A stretch of DNA of 9,839 nt. Source: T1SED10-198M sp003554345 [NCBI: Candidatus Sumerlaeota bacterium] (GTDB taxonomy: Bacteria; Sumerlaeota; T1SED10-198M). The position numbers and the translations under genes were made by a program. The stretch spans positions 1-9,839 of the forward strand of contig PWGE01000048.1 in assembly GCA_003554345.1 (NCBI GenBank), written 5' to 3'. Position 1 is the first letter of the stretch. Each line of letters opens with the position of its first letter. Below, in pieces: positions 1 to 7,403 of the stretch. Under the pieces are notes generated by a model. The model did not search any database and had not been told where the DNA came from. It saw only the letters and a program-made list of their open reading frames with translations.

Positions 1-1
1 C

Positions 2-487
2 ATTGATTTACTGGAAAACCTCAATATTCCTTATATCGCCTTTATTGAATATGACGAAGAAAATCCGGAGCTTCCAACGCTTATCCTTTCACATGAAGAT
101 CAACATATCAACATGTATAATCCCCTCTATAATATAATTGAGGATGTGCCATACACTCTTTATGAAAACATTCGTTCTGCAAAGGCTCTCACAATTTATC
201 CAAATTACATTGACCTCAGTACTATGACCCTGAGCTCTAATTCCCGGGAAATTTATCAACTCAAAAGAATACTGGCTTCACTGGATTTATATGATGGCGC
301 TTTGAACACCTTTGTTGATGAAGAACTCAATCAAAGCCTCGGGAAAATCAGTGATTTCTTTGATATCTCTTTTGAGATACCGATGCCCGAAGAAACCAGG
401 CAAAACCTTAACGTGATAATAAACTTTTTAGTGTATCACTCATTATATGAAAATGGCGAGAGAGAAGAATATGAGCACGATATTTAA
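2..487 (+). CDS. GspA/ExeA-like protein, C-terminal fragment (5' end outside window)
   Basis: The frame is open from the left edge, so only the last 161 residues are present and the start is not visible. The fragment begins with a hydrophobic strand pattern (IPYIAFIEYDE, then LPTLILS and YNPLYN). This recalls the C39-peptidase-like domain of ExeA/GspA proteins. From about residue 82 to 137 there is a segment shaped like a peptidoglycan-binding repeat: SREIYQLKRILASLDLYDG, then FVDEELNQSLGKISDFF, then ETRQNL. In the known family an N-terminal AAA ATPase precedes these parts, and ExeA works with ExeB to place the type II secretion channel in the outer membrane through the cell wall. That identification rests on this weak domain pattern and on the GspB-like gene that overlaps its end by 17 bases. 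The ATPase half cannot be seen, so other peptidoglycan-binding envelope proteins remain possible. Confidence 0.6.
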   Translation: MDLLENLNIPYIAFIEYDEENPELPTLILSHEDQHINMYNPLYNIIEDVPYTLYENIRSAKALTIYPNYIDLSTMTLSSNSREIYQLKRILASLDLYDGALNTFVDEELNQSLGKISDFFDISFEIPMPEETRQNLNVIINFLVYHSLYENGEREEYEHDI

Positions 488-1169
488 AGCCCTTCAGAAA
501 AAAAGTGGCCAAAACCAGGAACAGGGAAACGAGACCGTCAAAATTATACGCGAGAAAAAAGCAGGGAAAAAAAGTTTCCTGATTTTTCTGGTAGCCATCC
601 CGGTCTTAACAATAGCCGCTGCTTTCGCATATTATGGATATGAAATTATCTCATTAAGAACGGACCAAACCATCGAAACCAGGCAAGAAGAAATTGTCAG
701 ATCTGAACCTCATGCACCACCCCCTCCACCGGAAAGAAGTCCTGACTCACCAATTTTTACACCTCAACCCATAGAAGATCTCCATTCCTCCATTATACGT
801 GAAAGAGAAGAGGAAAAAGAAGATCTCACTGACACAGAAACCTCCTCCCTTTCAAAAGAAAAGAAGGTCCAGGATTCAGAAAAAGACGAAACAGAGCCGG
901 TAACCGAGCCTGAACAAAAGGAAGAAGAAAAAGTTGAGACAGAAAGAGAAGAAGAAACAGAAGCTCCCGGGCCAGAAGAGCCGGAACAGGAACTGATTTC
1001 TTCCTTTGATCTTCAGGGAGTAGCTGGAGATGATGACGGGTTTATTGCCATCATCAACGACAGAATTATCGGAGAAGGAGAAATGGTAGACGGTGCTATG
1101 GTTCTTTCCATATCATCCGATTATGTGGAACTGGAAAAGAACGGACAGAGATTCCAGATCACTCAGTAA
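471..1169 (+). CDS. GspB/ExeB-like type II secretion assembly protein
   Basis: This is a 232-residue bitopic inner-membrane protein. It opens with MSTIFKALQKK, the short basic cytoplasmic start typical of GspB/ExeB-type proteins (usually MSxILxALxK). One membrane helix lies at about residues 36-57. A long acidic, proline-containing linker (about 65-175, with a PPPPP run and many Glu/Lys) would span the periplasm. The end (about 178-232) matches the GspB C-terminal fold: DLQGVAGDDDGFIAIINDRIIGEG, then VLSISSDYVELEKNG. The family partners with GspA/ExeA to insert the secretin multimer. I chose the ATG at 471 over the in-frame ATGs at 447 and 453 because the family motif starts there; it overlaps the upstream gene by 17 bases, suggesting coupled translation. 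The ribosome site is weak (purine-rich GAGAGAAGA). PilP-like pilus proteins are the main alternative. Confidence 0.72.
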   Translation: MSTIFKALQKKSGQNQEQGNETVKIIREKKAGKKSFLIFLVAIPVLTIAAAFAYYGYEIISLRTDQTIETRQEEIVRSEPHAPPPPPERSPDSPIFTPQPIEDLHSSIIREREEEKEDLTDTETSSLSKEKKVQDSEKDETEPVTEPEQKEEEKVETEREEETEAPGPEEPEQELISSFDLQGVAGDDDGFIAIINDRIIGEGEMVDGAMVLSISSDYVELEKNGQRFQITQ

Positions 1170-1173
1170 CTGC

Positions 1174-1758
1174 ATGAATATGGCAACCCCCAATCTGTTT
1201 GAACTCATAAGAACCACCCTCTTTCGTTTTTTCGCCGGCTATAACTCAAATTCTTCTGAACAGACCCCTTCCTCATCATCAAAAAGGTTGACAAGCATAT
1301 CAGAGGAAGAGAAAAAAAAGGTGCAACAGATAGAACAGCAGGTTTTTACCAATTTAAACAGCAAACACACCCAAACCAAAATGAAAGACCTGTACTACGA
1401 AAGAATCTTGCATGATTTTATCATGTTAAACCCTGACATTTCTCTTAATGCACTCTTTGCTCAGTTTGAAAAAAAACCCCTTGAAATTTCTCATGTTTTA
1501 AACAGATTAGAAAGAAAACGCCGTGTCATATTTACCTCCCAAAACGGTCAAAATCATGTTCGAACCACAAAACAAGATTTTAAAAACAATCTTATTTTAA
1601 AAAGGATTTACGAAAAAGAGCCGGAGAAATACCGGCAACTTTTACAGTTACTGAATCAACCTGATACCTCCTACCATTTTAAAGATAATCTTCTTACCAT
1701 TAGCTCAAAGAGTGAAAAGCCTCTTCAAGTATTCATTCAGAAATGGAAAAAACTATAA
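1174..1758 (+). CDS. Hypothetical protein with possible winged-helix region
   Basis: This 194-residue soluble, basic protein is one I do not recognise. It starts 4 bases after the GspB-like gene, so it is probably co-transcribed. The open frame extends upstream into the GspB-like gene, but ATG 1174 (or ATG 1180, two codons on) gives the natural junction; neither has a clear Shine-Dalgarno. The first 45 residues are Ser/Thr-rich and low in complexity. About residues 70-140 are helical and resemble a winged helix: ILHDFIMLNPDISLNALFAQ, then an EISHVLNRLERKRRVIFTS stretch like a recognition helix plus wing, then NHVRTT. The C-terminal part is Lys/Leu-rich and ends KWKKL. There is no signal peptide or membrane span. 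A DNA-binding role would be inference from the fold pattern only; a cytoplasmic accessory to the secretion pair is equally possible. Confidence 0.7.
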   Translation: MNMATPNLFELIRTTLFRFFAGYNSNSSEQTPSSSSKRLTSISEEEKKKVQQIEQQVFTNLNSKHTQTKMKDLYYERILHDFIMLNPDISLNALFAQFEKKPLEISHVLNRLERKRRVIFTSQNGQNHVRTTKQDFKNNLILKRIYEKEPEKYRQLLQLLNQPDTSYHFKDNLLTISSKSEKPLQVFIQKWKKL

Positions 1759-1948
1759 AAGGATCCATTATCCGCTATATTTCAGGAAAAATTTTTCTTA
1801 AGAAAAGTAATGTTTCTCACATATTGTTGTTCTTAAAACGTTTCTTCCTGGCTAACAGAGGGGCACTGATTTCCGTTAAAAAATGCCGGACAGGCAATTT
1901 TCACAGAAAAAACCATTCTATGCAGACCCTCTATTGTTGACCAAAATA

Positions 1949-1977
1949 TTTAAAATTGAGGAATTTCTTGGTACAAT
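1949..1977 (+). promoter_or_regulatory. Putative sigma-70-type promoter with extended -10
   Basis: TGGTACAAT at 1969-1977 is an extended -10: TG, one base, then TACAAT, which is 5/6 to TATAAT. A weak -35 (TTTAAA, 1949-1954) sits 17 bases upstream. Transcription would start near 1984, giving a leader of about 50 bases before the TTG start at 2038. It lies in the only sizeable gap before the eight-gene run, so it probably drives that operon. A TTGACC at 1937-1942 is too far from this -10 to be its -35. Confidence 0.5.
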
Positions 1978-2024
1978 AAACTGCGCACAAAACCACTCCC
2001 AAGCCACTCACAAAATCATCAGAA

Positions 2025-2030
2025 GAGGAG
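2025..2030 (+). promoter_or_regulatory. Shine-Dalgarno deciding the TTG start of the M42 gene
   Basis: GAGGAG lies 7 bases before TTG 2038. No ATG or GTG in frame nearby gives both a ribosome site and the family's N-terminal motif, so TTG is the best start. Confidence 0.7.
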
Positions 2031-2037
2031 CCATACT

Positions 2038-3093
2038 TTGAAAAAGATATTTACTGAACTCAGCAATCTTACCGGCATTTCCGGTGATGAAGGGGATGTA
2101 AAACAATATTTACGTCAAAAGCTTTCCCCTTACAAAAATATTTTGCCCGACAATCTGGGAAACCTGATTGTTCAAGCCAATGATTCAACTAACGGGTCAA
2201 AAATAATGTTTGCGGCCCATATGGATGAAATTGGGTTTTTAAGCGGCCATGTCACAAAAGAAGGCTTTATAGAAATGATCCCTATTGGTGGCTGGTATGC
2301 ACCTGTTGCCCTGGGAGGCAAAGTGCTGGTCAAGACACCAGAAAAAAATCTTATAGGGATTATTTCCAGTGTGCCTCCACACCTGTTAACTCCCGAAGAA
2401 AGAAAGGCACCACCTCAGCTTAAAAACATGTATATAGATATCGGAGCAAGCAATAAAAAAGAAGTGACAGAAAAATTCCGGGTATTTCCCAATACCCCGA
2501 TTTGTCCTTACCCGGATAGCGGTCAATTAAATACCCCTGATCTTCTTTACGGAAAAGCCTGGGATGATCGTCTTGGCTGTGCCGCCCTCATAGAAACCAG
2601 GGAAGCTCTTTCTTCAGAAAACCTGAACAATGAAATTTACTATGTTGGGACTGTTCAGGAAGAAGTAGGTATTCGAGGAGCAAAAACTGCTGCTCATATT
2701 GTCAATCCAGATGTAGCCATTGTACTGGAGATAACAGTTGCACATGATTACCCCAAAGGGAATCAGGAGTCCCCGGCAAAATTAGGAGAAGGGGTTTCCA
2801 TCTCTTTTTATGACCGTTCTATGCTCTCTCATCGTGGACTCTTTAACTACATGGTGTCATTGGCAGAACAGCATGATATAAAATACCATTTCAACTATTC
2901 CTTAAAAGGGGGAACAGACGGAGGTAACATCCATCTTGCCCATCAAGGAATCCCCACTATTGTACTGGGCGTTCCAACTCGTTATATCCATAGTTTTTAC
3001 AGTGTTTTCAACATGAACGATTTTCGAGAAATGATAAAATTAACCACCCTTTTTACTAAAAACTTCCAACCAGAGGTCCTGGAAAAATATTAA
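2038..3093 (+). CDS. M42 family metallo-aminopeptidase / endoglucanase-like
   Basis: A 351-residue cytoplasmic peptidase of the M42 family (FrvX/TET/YsdC-like), the usual length for the family. These enzymes form large dodecameric shells with a two-metal centre that trims short peptides from their N-termini. The metal and catalytic residues are all in place: H61 and D63 in FAAHMDEIGFL, D176 in GKAWDDRLG, E208-E209 in VQEEVGIRGA (the first Glu is the general base), D237 in ITVAHDYPK, and H318 in VPTRYIHS. GGTDGGNIHL at 291-300 is another family signature. The start codon is TTG at 2038, supported by GAGGAG at 2025-2030 with a 7-base spacer and by the typical MxxIFxxLSxLTGISGDE opening. It appears to be the first gene of the operon. 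Peptide preference cannot be read from sequence; old 'cellulase' names for the family should not be trusted. Confidence 0.93.
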   Translation: MKKIFTELSNLTGISGDEGDVKQYLRQKLSPYKNILPDNLGNLIVQANDSTNGSKIMFAAHMDEIGFLSGHVTKEGFIEMIPIGGWYAPVALGGKVLVKTPEKNLIGIISSVPPHLLTPEERKAPPQLKNMYIDIGASNKKEVTEKFRVFPNTPICPYPDSGQLNTPDLLYGKAWDDRLGCAALIETREALSSENLNNEIYYVGTVQEEVGIRGAKTAAHIVNPDVAIVLEITVAHDYPKGNQESPAKLGEGVSISFYDRSMLSHRGLFNYMVSLAEQHDIKYHFNYSLKGGTDGGNIHLAHQGIPTIVLGVPTRYIHSFYSVFNMNDFREMIKLTTLFTKNFQPEVLEKY

Positions 3094-3098
3094 TAATT

Positions 3099-3105
3099 AA
3101 GGTGA
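3099..3105 (+). promoter_or_regulatory. Shine-Dalgarno deciding the lipoprotein start
   Basis: AAGGTGA sits 5 bases before ATG 3111. The in-frame GTG at 3102 lies inside this ribosome site, so it is not the start. Confidence 0.75.
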
Positions 3106-3110
3106 AATCA

Positions 3111-4208
3111 ATGAAAATAATCATATTGGGTATCGTGCTACTTTTCACCAGTGGCTGTTTTATAGTAAACTATCCTGAACTTTCTCAGGAAAAGAGCCGA
3201 CTGGAAAGAGAGCAGAGTTTTCGTCGGGGACATTATCAAGATCAGATAGAACGTTTGCGAAATCAGGTTGTGCAACTTAACACCCAGTTAGCAGATAAAG
3301 TGACCGAACTAGAAGCAGAAAGAGGAGAATATGAGCGCAAGAAAACCGGTCTTTCAGAAGAACTGGAACTTATAGAAAGAGAATATGAAGGGCTTGTCGA
3401 AGAACTGGAAGCCGAGCGGGATCGCTACAAACGGGATTATGAAGAGCTTATCGAAGAACGAGACGAAATGGAAGAAAAACTGGCAGAACTCAGGGAGGAA
3501 CTTGAAACGGCAGAGAGCGAACTGTTAGCACAAAAAGAAGAAACCGAATATTATAAAGAAGAACTGGATAAATTTGCTACAGATTACGATGATATTTATG
3601 AAGAATTTCACAATACAATCGATGAGTACGAAAAGCTGGTAGAAGAAAACGAAGAACTTCTCGATAAAATACATTCCCTGGAGCAACAACTGGAAGACAA
3701 AGAGACGCAACTAACGGAAGCAAGGGATGATATCCGTGAAGAACCCGAGCTCCAGTTTAATCTTGATGCTCCTGCTGACCGGTTAAAAGAAGAGCTCACT
3801 GCTCTATCAAACGATATCAACGTCACCCAAACGCCTTATTCAATAAGAATTCTGGTACCCGGAGAAAAATTGTTTGCTGTTGGTACAGCTCAGATAGAAT
3901 CACGCAGTCACTCCACACTTAACGAGGTGGCTTCCCTTCTGAAAAACTACGAAGATGAATTTTATTTGTTTGTGGAGGGTCATACGGATGCTCTGCCTGT
4001 GGTAGACGCTCCTTTTCCCAGTAACTGGGAACTATCTGCTACACGGGCTACCAATCTGGTCCGTTACTTCATCAGAGAGACCGCTTTAGAACCAGAATCC
4101 CTGATAGCCCTGGCCTGCAGTAGTTATCGACCCATCTCGGACGTCCTGGAAGAAAATCGGCGAATAGAAATCGTCCTTATTCCACGTGAACTTTACGTTT
4201 TTAATTAA
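3111..4208 (+). CDS. Lipoprotein with long coiled coil and C-terminal OmpA/MotB-type domain
   Basis: A 365-residue envelope protein. It starts with a signal peptide (MKIIILGIVLLFTSGC) whose Cys16 is the likely lipidation site. The lipobox is TSGC, with Thr rather than the usual Leu at -3. Residues about 25-208 form a very Glu-rich heptad-type coiled coil, which could bridge a long distance in the periplasm. The last ~115 residues are an OmpA/MotB-like peptidoglycan-binding domain: FVEGHTDALPV (Asp of HTD), SNWELSATRATNLVRYF, and NRRIEIVL (Arg that binds diaminopimelate in the family). The NWELSxxRA wording is closer to MotB-type domains than to classic Pal. It follows the M42 gene by 17 bases and the next gene by 9, inside the operon. 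A role anchoring the outer membrane to the cell wall is inferred from the domains; the partner is unknown. Confidence 0.88.
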   Translation: MKIIILGIVLLFTSGCFIVNYPELSQEKSRLEREQSFRRGHYQDQIERLRNQVVQLNTQLADKVTELEAERGEYERKKTGLSEELELIEREYEGLVEELEAERDRYKRDYEELIEERDEMEEKLAELREELETAESELLAQKEETEYYKEELDKFATDYDDIYEEFHNTIDEYEKLVEENEELLDKIHSLEQQLEDKETQLTEARDDIREEPELQFNLDAPADRLKEELTALSNDINVTQTPYSIRILVPGEKLFAVGTAQIESRSHSTLNEVASLLKNYEDEFYLFVEGHTDALPVVDAPFPSNWELSATRATNLVRYFIRETALEPESLIALACSSYRPISDVLEENRRIEIVLIPRELYVFN

Positions 4209-4217
4209 GGAATAGCA

Positions 4218-4670
4218 ATGAAATATCTGGAACTCCAGGAAGGGCGCTCTTTTCTCTTAAGATTTGAGCATAAGGAAAACCTGCTCACAGAATTACGGGC
4301 TTTCTTTAAACAAAACAACCTGCAGGGTGCTTTATTCTGGATAATGGGGGCTTTTAAAAAAGGAACACTGGTCGGTGGCCCGGCAGAGAACTCTTTTCCC
4401 CCTGTTCCCCTTTATATGTCTTTTGAAGATACCCGGGAAATACTTGGCTGGGGTAATATAAGTCTTTTAAAAGATGGTTCTTCTAAAATCCACCTGCATA
4501 TGAGTGCAGGACGCCGACAGGAAACCTTTACCGGCTGCCTGAGAAAGGAGGGGGAAGTATACCTGACATGTGAAGTGTACTTAAAGGAAATTATGAATTT
4601 CCCATACCGGAAAAAGGATTCTTCTTCCGGCATTGAACTGCTGGATATCCCGGAGAAAAAAAACTCATGA
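4218..4670 (+). CDS. PPC/DUF296-domain protein
   Basis: A 150-residue single-domain protein of the PPC (plants and prokaryotes conserved, DUF296) family. Bacterial members are trimers of unproven function, some with a metal bound by three histidines. Supporting features are the opening GRSFLLRFEHKENLLTELRAFFKQNNLQGA, an IMGAFKKGTLVGG stretch where the family has a Gly-Ala motif, EILGWGNISLL at about 74-84, and IHLHMSAGRR at 91-100 containing the HxH pair (H92, H94). The usual following GGHL is TGCL here, so the third His is replaced by Cys107. Its Shine-Dalgarno, AAGGAA at 4207-4212, overlaps the stop of the lipoprotein gene, and its own stop overlaps the next start in ATGA. This close coupling to a FAD-linked oxidase may hint at a shared substrate or regulation, but that is inference. 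Confidence 0.8.
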   Translation: MKYLELQEGRSFLLRFEHKENLLTELRAFFKQNNLQGALFWIMGAFKKGTLVGGPAENSFPPVPLYMSFEDTREILGWGNISLLKDGSSKIHLHMSAGRRQETFTGCLRKEGEVYLTCEVYLKEIMNFPYRKKDSSSGIELLDIPEKKNS

Positions 4671-6043
4671 AGGAATCATCCTTTCTCAGTGAGCTCGCCC
4701 GATGTTGCAAGCAAAACGAAATCATAACTGATAACCGGCTTAAAGAGTATTATTCCTTTGATGCCCATTTACAGGGAAAGATTCCATCAGCCGTCATTAA
4801 TGTTACAGCTCCTCATGAGATCCCCTCTTTACTAAAGGTATGTGTTAAATATAGCAAACCCATCATACCCCGGGGCAATGCGTCCGGTCAAACAGGTGGC
4901 GCCGTAACCATTTCGCCCGACACCGTTATTTTTAACTTCAGTCCTTTGAAAGAAATCATTTCTTTTAATCCTCATGATCGTACAGTTGACGTTCATCCTG
5001 GAGTTACTATTAATGACTTAAACGCCTTCCTGGAGCCTCATAATCTTTTCTTCCCTCCAGATCCGGCAAGCAAAAATATTGCTACTATCGGTGGTGCCAT
5101 TGGAGAGAATGCCGGCGGGCTGAGAGCATCCCAGTTTGGAGTAACAAAAAATTATGTCCTTTCTTTGAGTGGCTATACCGTTAATGGCGACTTTCATACC
5201 TTTGGCAGTCATACGCTTAAGGATGTAGCAGGCTATAATATTAAAGATTTGATTATAGGTTCAGAAGGAACACTTTTTATCACAACCCGGGCAACTCTTC
5301 GCCTTCTTCCTATTCCTAAAGTAATGGAAACCATGCTTCTTTTTTTTCATAACAGGCATTCTTTTTCTGCCTTCCTGGATTTCTTTCAGCAATACGGATA
5401 CAGTGCATCAGTTATGGAAATTATCGATGAGCCATTTCTATTAGAACTTAAAAAACTGAAAATACCTGTAAAAATTCCCTACAGTACAGTCTTTGCCCTG
5501 CTGTTGGAATTCGATGATTATAATCCTGTTACTCACAAAGATATTCGTCTCCTCAAAAATTTTTTAGAAACAGCCAACATCTCTTTTATTCAAACCAGGT
5601 CTTCCCAGAAAAGAGAGATGTTGTGGAAATTTCGCAGGGGGCTTTCCCAACTTCTACGTACTATTGGATCACATAAGTTCAATGAGGATATCTGTGTACC
5701 CCCTTCTTCTTTTATTGAATTTTGCGATTTCTGTCGAAACCTTTCTCTGCAATATCAATTACCAGTTTATAATTTTGGACACCTGGGAGACGGGAATATT
5801 CATCTCAATATTATCACAGAGGAAATGGACAAGAACATTCAAGAAACCATCCATAAGATGCGGCAGAATATTTTTCAGAAAGTTATCTCACTGCAGGGCA
5901 GTTTGAGTGGAGAACACGGCATTGGACATTCCAAAAAAGAGTTCCTCCCCTATTCTTATCCCCCTGCTTCCCTGGAAATTTTCAGGCAGATAAAAAAAGT
6001 TTTTGACCCTGAAGGGCTTCTCAATCCGGAGAAAATCTGGTGA
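4667..6043 (+). CDS. FAD-linked oxidase, GlcD / D-lactate dehydrogenase type
   Basis: A 458-residue flavoprotein of the VAO/GlcD family. These enzymes oxidise 2-hydroxy acids such as glycolate or D-lactate to the 2-oxo acid and pass electrons to a partner. The FAD-binding half shows PRGNASGQTGG (68-78), PPDPAS (130-135), TIGGAIGENAGGLRASQFG (140-158) and VAGYNIKDLIIGSEGTL (187-203). The C-terminal half shows the active-site motifs FGHLGDGNIHLNI (370-382) and SGEHGIG (414-420), and ends in the typical DPEGLLNPEKIW. The length is normal. There is no N-terminal membrane helix and no fused iron-sulfur domain, and no GlcE, GlcF or electron-transfer flavoprotein gene is adjacent, so the electron acceptor is unknown. 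It starts inside the previous gene's stop (ATGA), with GGAG 11 bases upstream. The exact substrate cannot be assigned. Confidence 0.92.
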   Translation: MKESSFLSELARCCKQNEIITDNRLKEYYSFDAHLQGKIPSAVINVTAPHEIPSLLKVCVKYSKPIIPRGNASGQTGGAVTISPDTVIFNFSPLKEIISFNPHDRTVDVHPGVTINDLNAFLEPHNLFFPPDPASKNIATIGGAIGENAGGLRASQFGVTKNYVLSLSGYTVNGDFHTFGSHTLKDVAGYNIKDLIIGSEGTLFITTRATLRLLPIPKVMETMLLFFHNRHSFSAFLDFFQQYGYSASVMEIIDEPFLLELKKLKIPVKIPYSTVFALLLEFDDYNPVTHKDIRLLKNFLETANISFIQTRSSQKREMLWKFRRGLSQLLRTIGSHKFNEDICVPPSSFIEFCDFCRNLSLQYQLPVYNFGHLGDGNIHLNIITEEMDKNIQETIHKMRQNIFQKVISLQGSLSGEHGIGHSKKEFLPYSYPPASLEIFRQIKKVFDPEGLLNPEKIW

Positions 6044-6699
6044 ATGGCGAAGAATTTTTTATATCCCCCTCTTTGGCAAGTCACTTATTCTCATTAGCCG
6101 GCCTCTTGCTACTCTTCCTCGGATGGTACCTTTTTAAAGCCGGCATCTATTCCATAGGTTTTTTATCAGGTTTTACCCTGGCCTCCCTTTTTATTTTTTT
6201 ATTGAACCTGGAAAATGTACTCACTGAATTAATTATAGCCCTGGTTCTGGGATCTGTTATGGGAATTATTGTAGCCTGTGCACTGTGGCATATTCACAAA
6301 TATATCCTGGCTCTGGTAGGTCTGTTGACAAGCCTGCTGGTAAATTTTTTATTCAATATTCCAGCTTTGTTTGAAGCTGGTACTCCCCGCGTTCTCTACC
6401 TCATTCTGGTCACAGTCCTGCTTATGGCATTGTTTGTATTTGCAGAAAAACATCTGGTCATTTTTCTGACCGCTCTGCTGGGGTCTCTTCTTATCCATCG
6501 TTTTCTACTGGTGGAATGGGATATTGCCCGAACAGTCATGGATTTCTGGAATACTCATTTGCCGGAGATAACTCTCTCTTCAAAATTCATTAATAATATT
6601 TTATTTTTATTGTTTTTTCTTACCGGCATTGCCGTCCAATCTCGTTTCAAAAGAAGAAAGGCGCCACATGGACCTGAAAAAAAACCTGAAAACACTTAA
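6040..6699 (+). CDS. Polytopic membrane protein, possibly DUF4203/TMEM198-like
   Basis: A 219-residue, very hydrophobic protein with about seven membrane segments, roughly at residues 10-27, 30-55, 60-82, 86-105, 113-133, 136-152 and 180-200. It has a basic C-terminal tail (RFKRRKAPHGPEKKPE) that is probably cytoplasmic. The first part, LLFLGWYLFKAGIYSIGFLSGFTLASLF, and the later repeated Gly-containing helices recall DUF4203/TMEM198-type proteins. That is a tentative likeness, and the role of that family in bacteria is unknown to me. The start is GTG 6040, overlapping the oxidase stop as GTGA, with GGAG at 6028-6031. An ATG four bases on is in another frame. It overlaps the following glycosyltransferase by 32 bases. 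A transport or scaffold role next to that enzyme is possible but unsupported. Confidence 0.8.
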   Translation: MNGEEFFISPSLASHLFSLAGLLLLFLGWYLFKAGIYSIGFLSGFTLASLFIFLLNLENVLTELIIALVLGSVMGIIVACALWHIHKYILALVGLLTSLLVNFLFNIPALFEAGTPRVLYLILVTVLLMALFVFAEKHLVIFLTALLGSLLIHRFLLVEWDIARTVMDFWNTHLPEITLSSKFINNILFLLFFLTGIAVQSRFKRRKAPHGPEKKPENT

Positions 6700-7393
6700 T
6701 ATCAACACTCTTTCCATACTGATCCCCGTATACAATGAAAAAAGAACTATTGAAGCCCTCTTGCATAAAGTACTGCAGGTACCACTACCTCTGGAAAAAG
6801 AAATAATTATCATAGATGGCTGTTCTGAAGACGGGACAAGAGAAATACTGGAAAAACTCAAAGAACAATATCCTTTTCTCAAGATTATTTACGAAAGAAA
6901 AAGAGAAGGGAGGGGGGCTGCTTTAAAAAAAGGTATCAGACAATCAACCGGCGATATAGTCCTTTTTCAGGATGCTGACCTTGAACTGGACCCCCATGAT
7001 TATCCCAAACTGATCCGTGAATTCAGCAACCCCGATGTAAGCGCTGTATTTGGCTCACGTTTTCTTGTCAATCGTCCCCCCATGACTTTCCTGCAACTCG
7101 CAGGAAATACAATATTAACAAAAATGGTCAATGTACTTTATGGAAGCCGGCTTACTGATGTAGAAACGTGCTATCAAATGTTTAAAAAGGACGCTATTAA
7201 AGATATAAGTCTTCACAGCAATGACTTTGCCTTCACAGTAGAACTTACCATTCGTCTTCTTATTTCCGGCATTCATATAAAAGAAGTGCCTATCACGTAC
7301 TATCCACGAGGAAGAAAAGAAGGGAAAAAAATTTACTGGAAAGACGGTTTAATTTCTCTATGGATAATTTTGAAATTGAAAATTTTAGATTAA
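6668..7393 (+). CDS. Family 2 glycosyltransferase, DPM1-like
   Basis: A 241-residue GT-A fold enzyme resembling polyprenyl-phosphate sugar transferases (DPM1/GtrB type). These move a sugar from a nucleotide donor to a lipid-phosphate carrier. Seen here are LSILIPVYNEKRTIEAL (15-31), IIIIDGCSEDGTREIL (46-61), the basic REGRGAALKKGI (79-90), the metal-binding D102-A-D104 within VLFQDADLELDP, GSRF (129-132), and a C-terminal FTVELTIRLLISGIHIKEVPITYYPRGRKEGKKI pattern typical of the family. There are no C-terminal membrane helices, unlike GtrB proteins, so it resembles the short soluble DPM1 form. Of the possible starts, ATG 6668 has AAAGG 6 bases upstream and gives the usual short leader; the open frame continues upstream to 6629. 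The start lies 32 bases inside the membrane-protein gene. Donor and acceptor are unknown. Confidence 0.9.
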   Translation: MDLKKNLKTLNINTLSILIPVYNEKRTIEALLHKVLQVPLPLEKEIIIIDGCSEDGTREILEKLKEQYPFLKIIYERKREGRGAALKKGIRQSTGDIVLFQDADLELDPHDYPKLIREFSNPDVSAVFGSRFLVNRPPMTFLQLAGNTILTKMVNVLYGSRLTDVETCYQMFKKDAIKDISLHSNDFAFTVELTIRLLISGIHIKEVPITYYPRGRKEGKKIYWKDGLISLWIILKLKILD

Positions 7394-7403
7394 AATATAT
7401 ATA

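Larger units (their letters stand above)
1759..2037. other. Intergenic gap with promoter and no credible gene
   Basis: This stretch separates the secretion-like block from the downstream operon. A 65-codon open frame runs through it, overlapping the end of the previous gene, but it has no recognisable domain, no ribosome site and an unnatural composition (IFLKKSNVSHILLFLKRFF). I read it as chance. The only supported element is the promoter close to its right end. No strong terminator is visible for the left block. Confidence 0.6.

Noticed and set aside
1881-1903. Possible weak terminator after the left block
   Set aside because: TGCC-GGACA-GGCA followed by ATTTT has only a 4-base stem, too weak to call.
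1743-1940. 65-codon open frame after the winged-helix-like gene
   Set aside because: It overlaps the end of the previous gene in another frame, has no ribosome site or known motif, and covers the likely intergenic gap.
1937-1942. TTGACC as the -35 of the operon promoter
   Set aside because: It is 29 bases from TACAAT and no acceptable -10 lies 16-18 bases downstream.
3525-3826. Minus-strand open frames opposite the coiled coil
   Set aside because: They mirror the Glu-rich codons of the lipoprotein gene (giving Ser/Phe-rich products), which is a known composition artefact.
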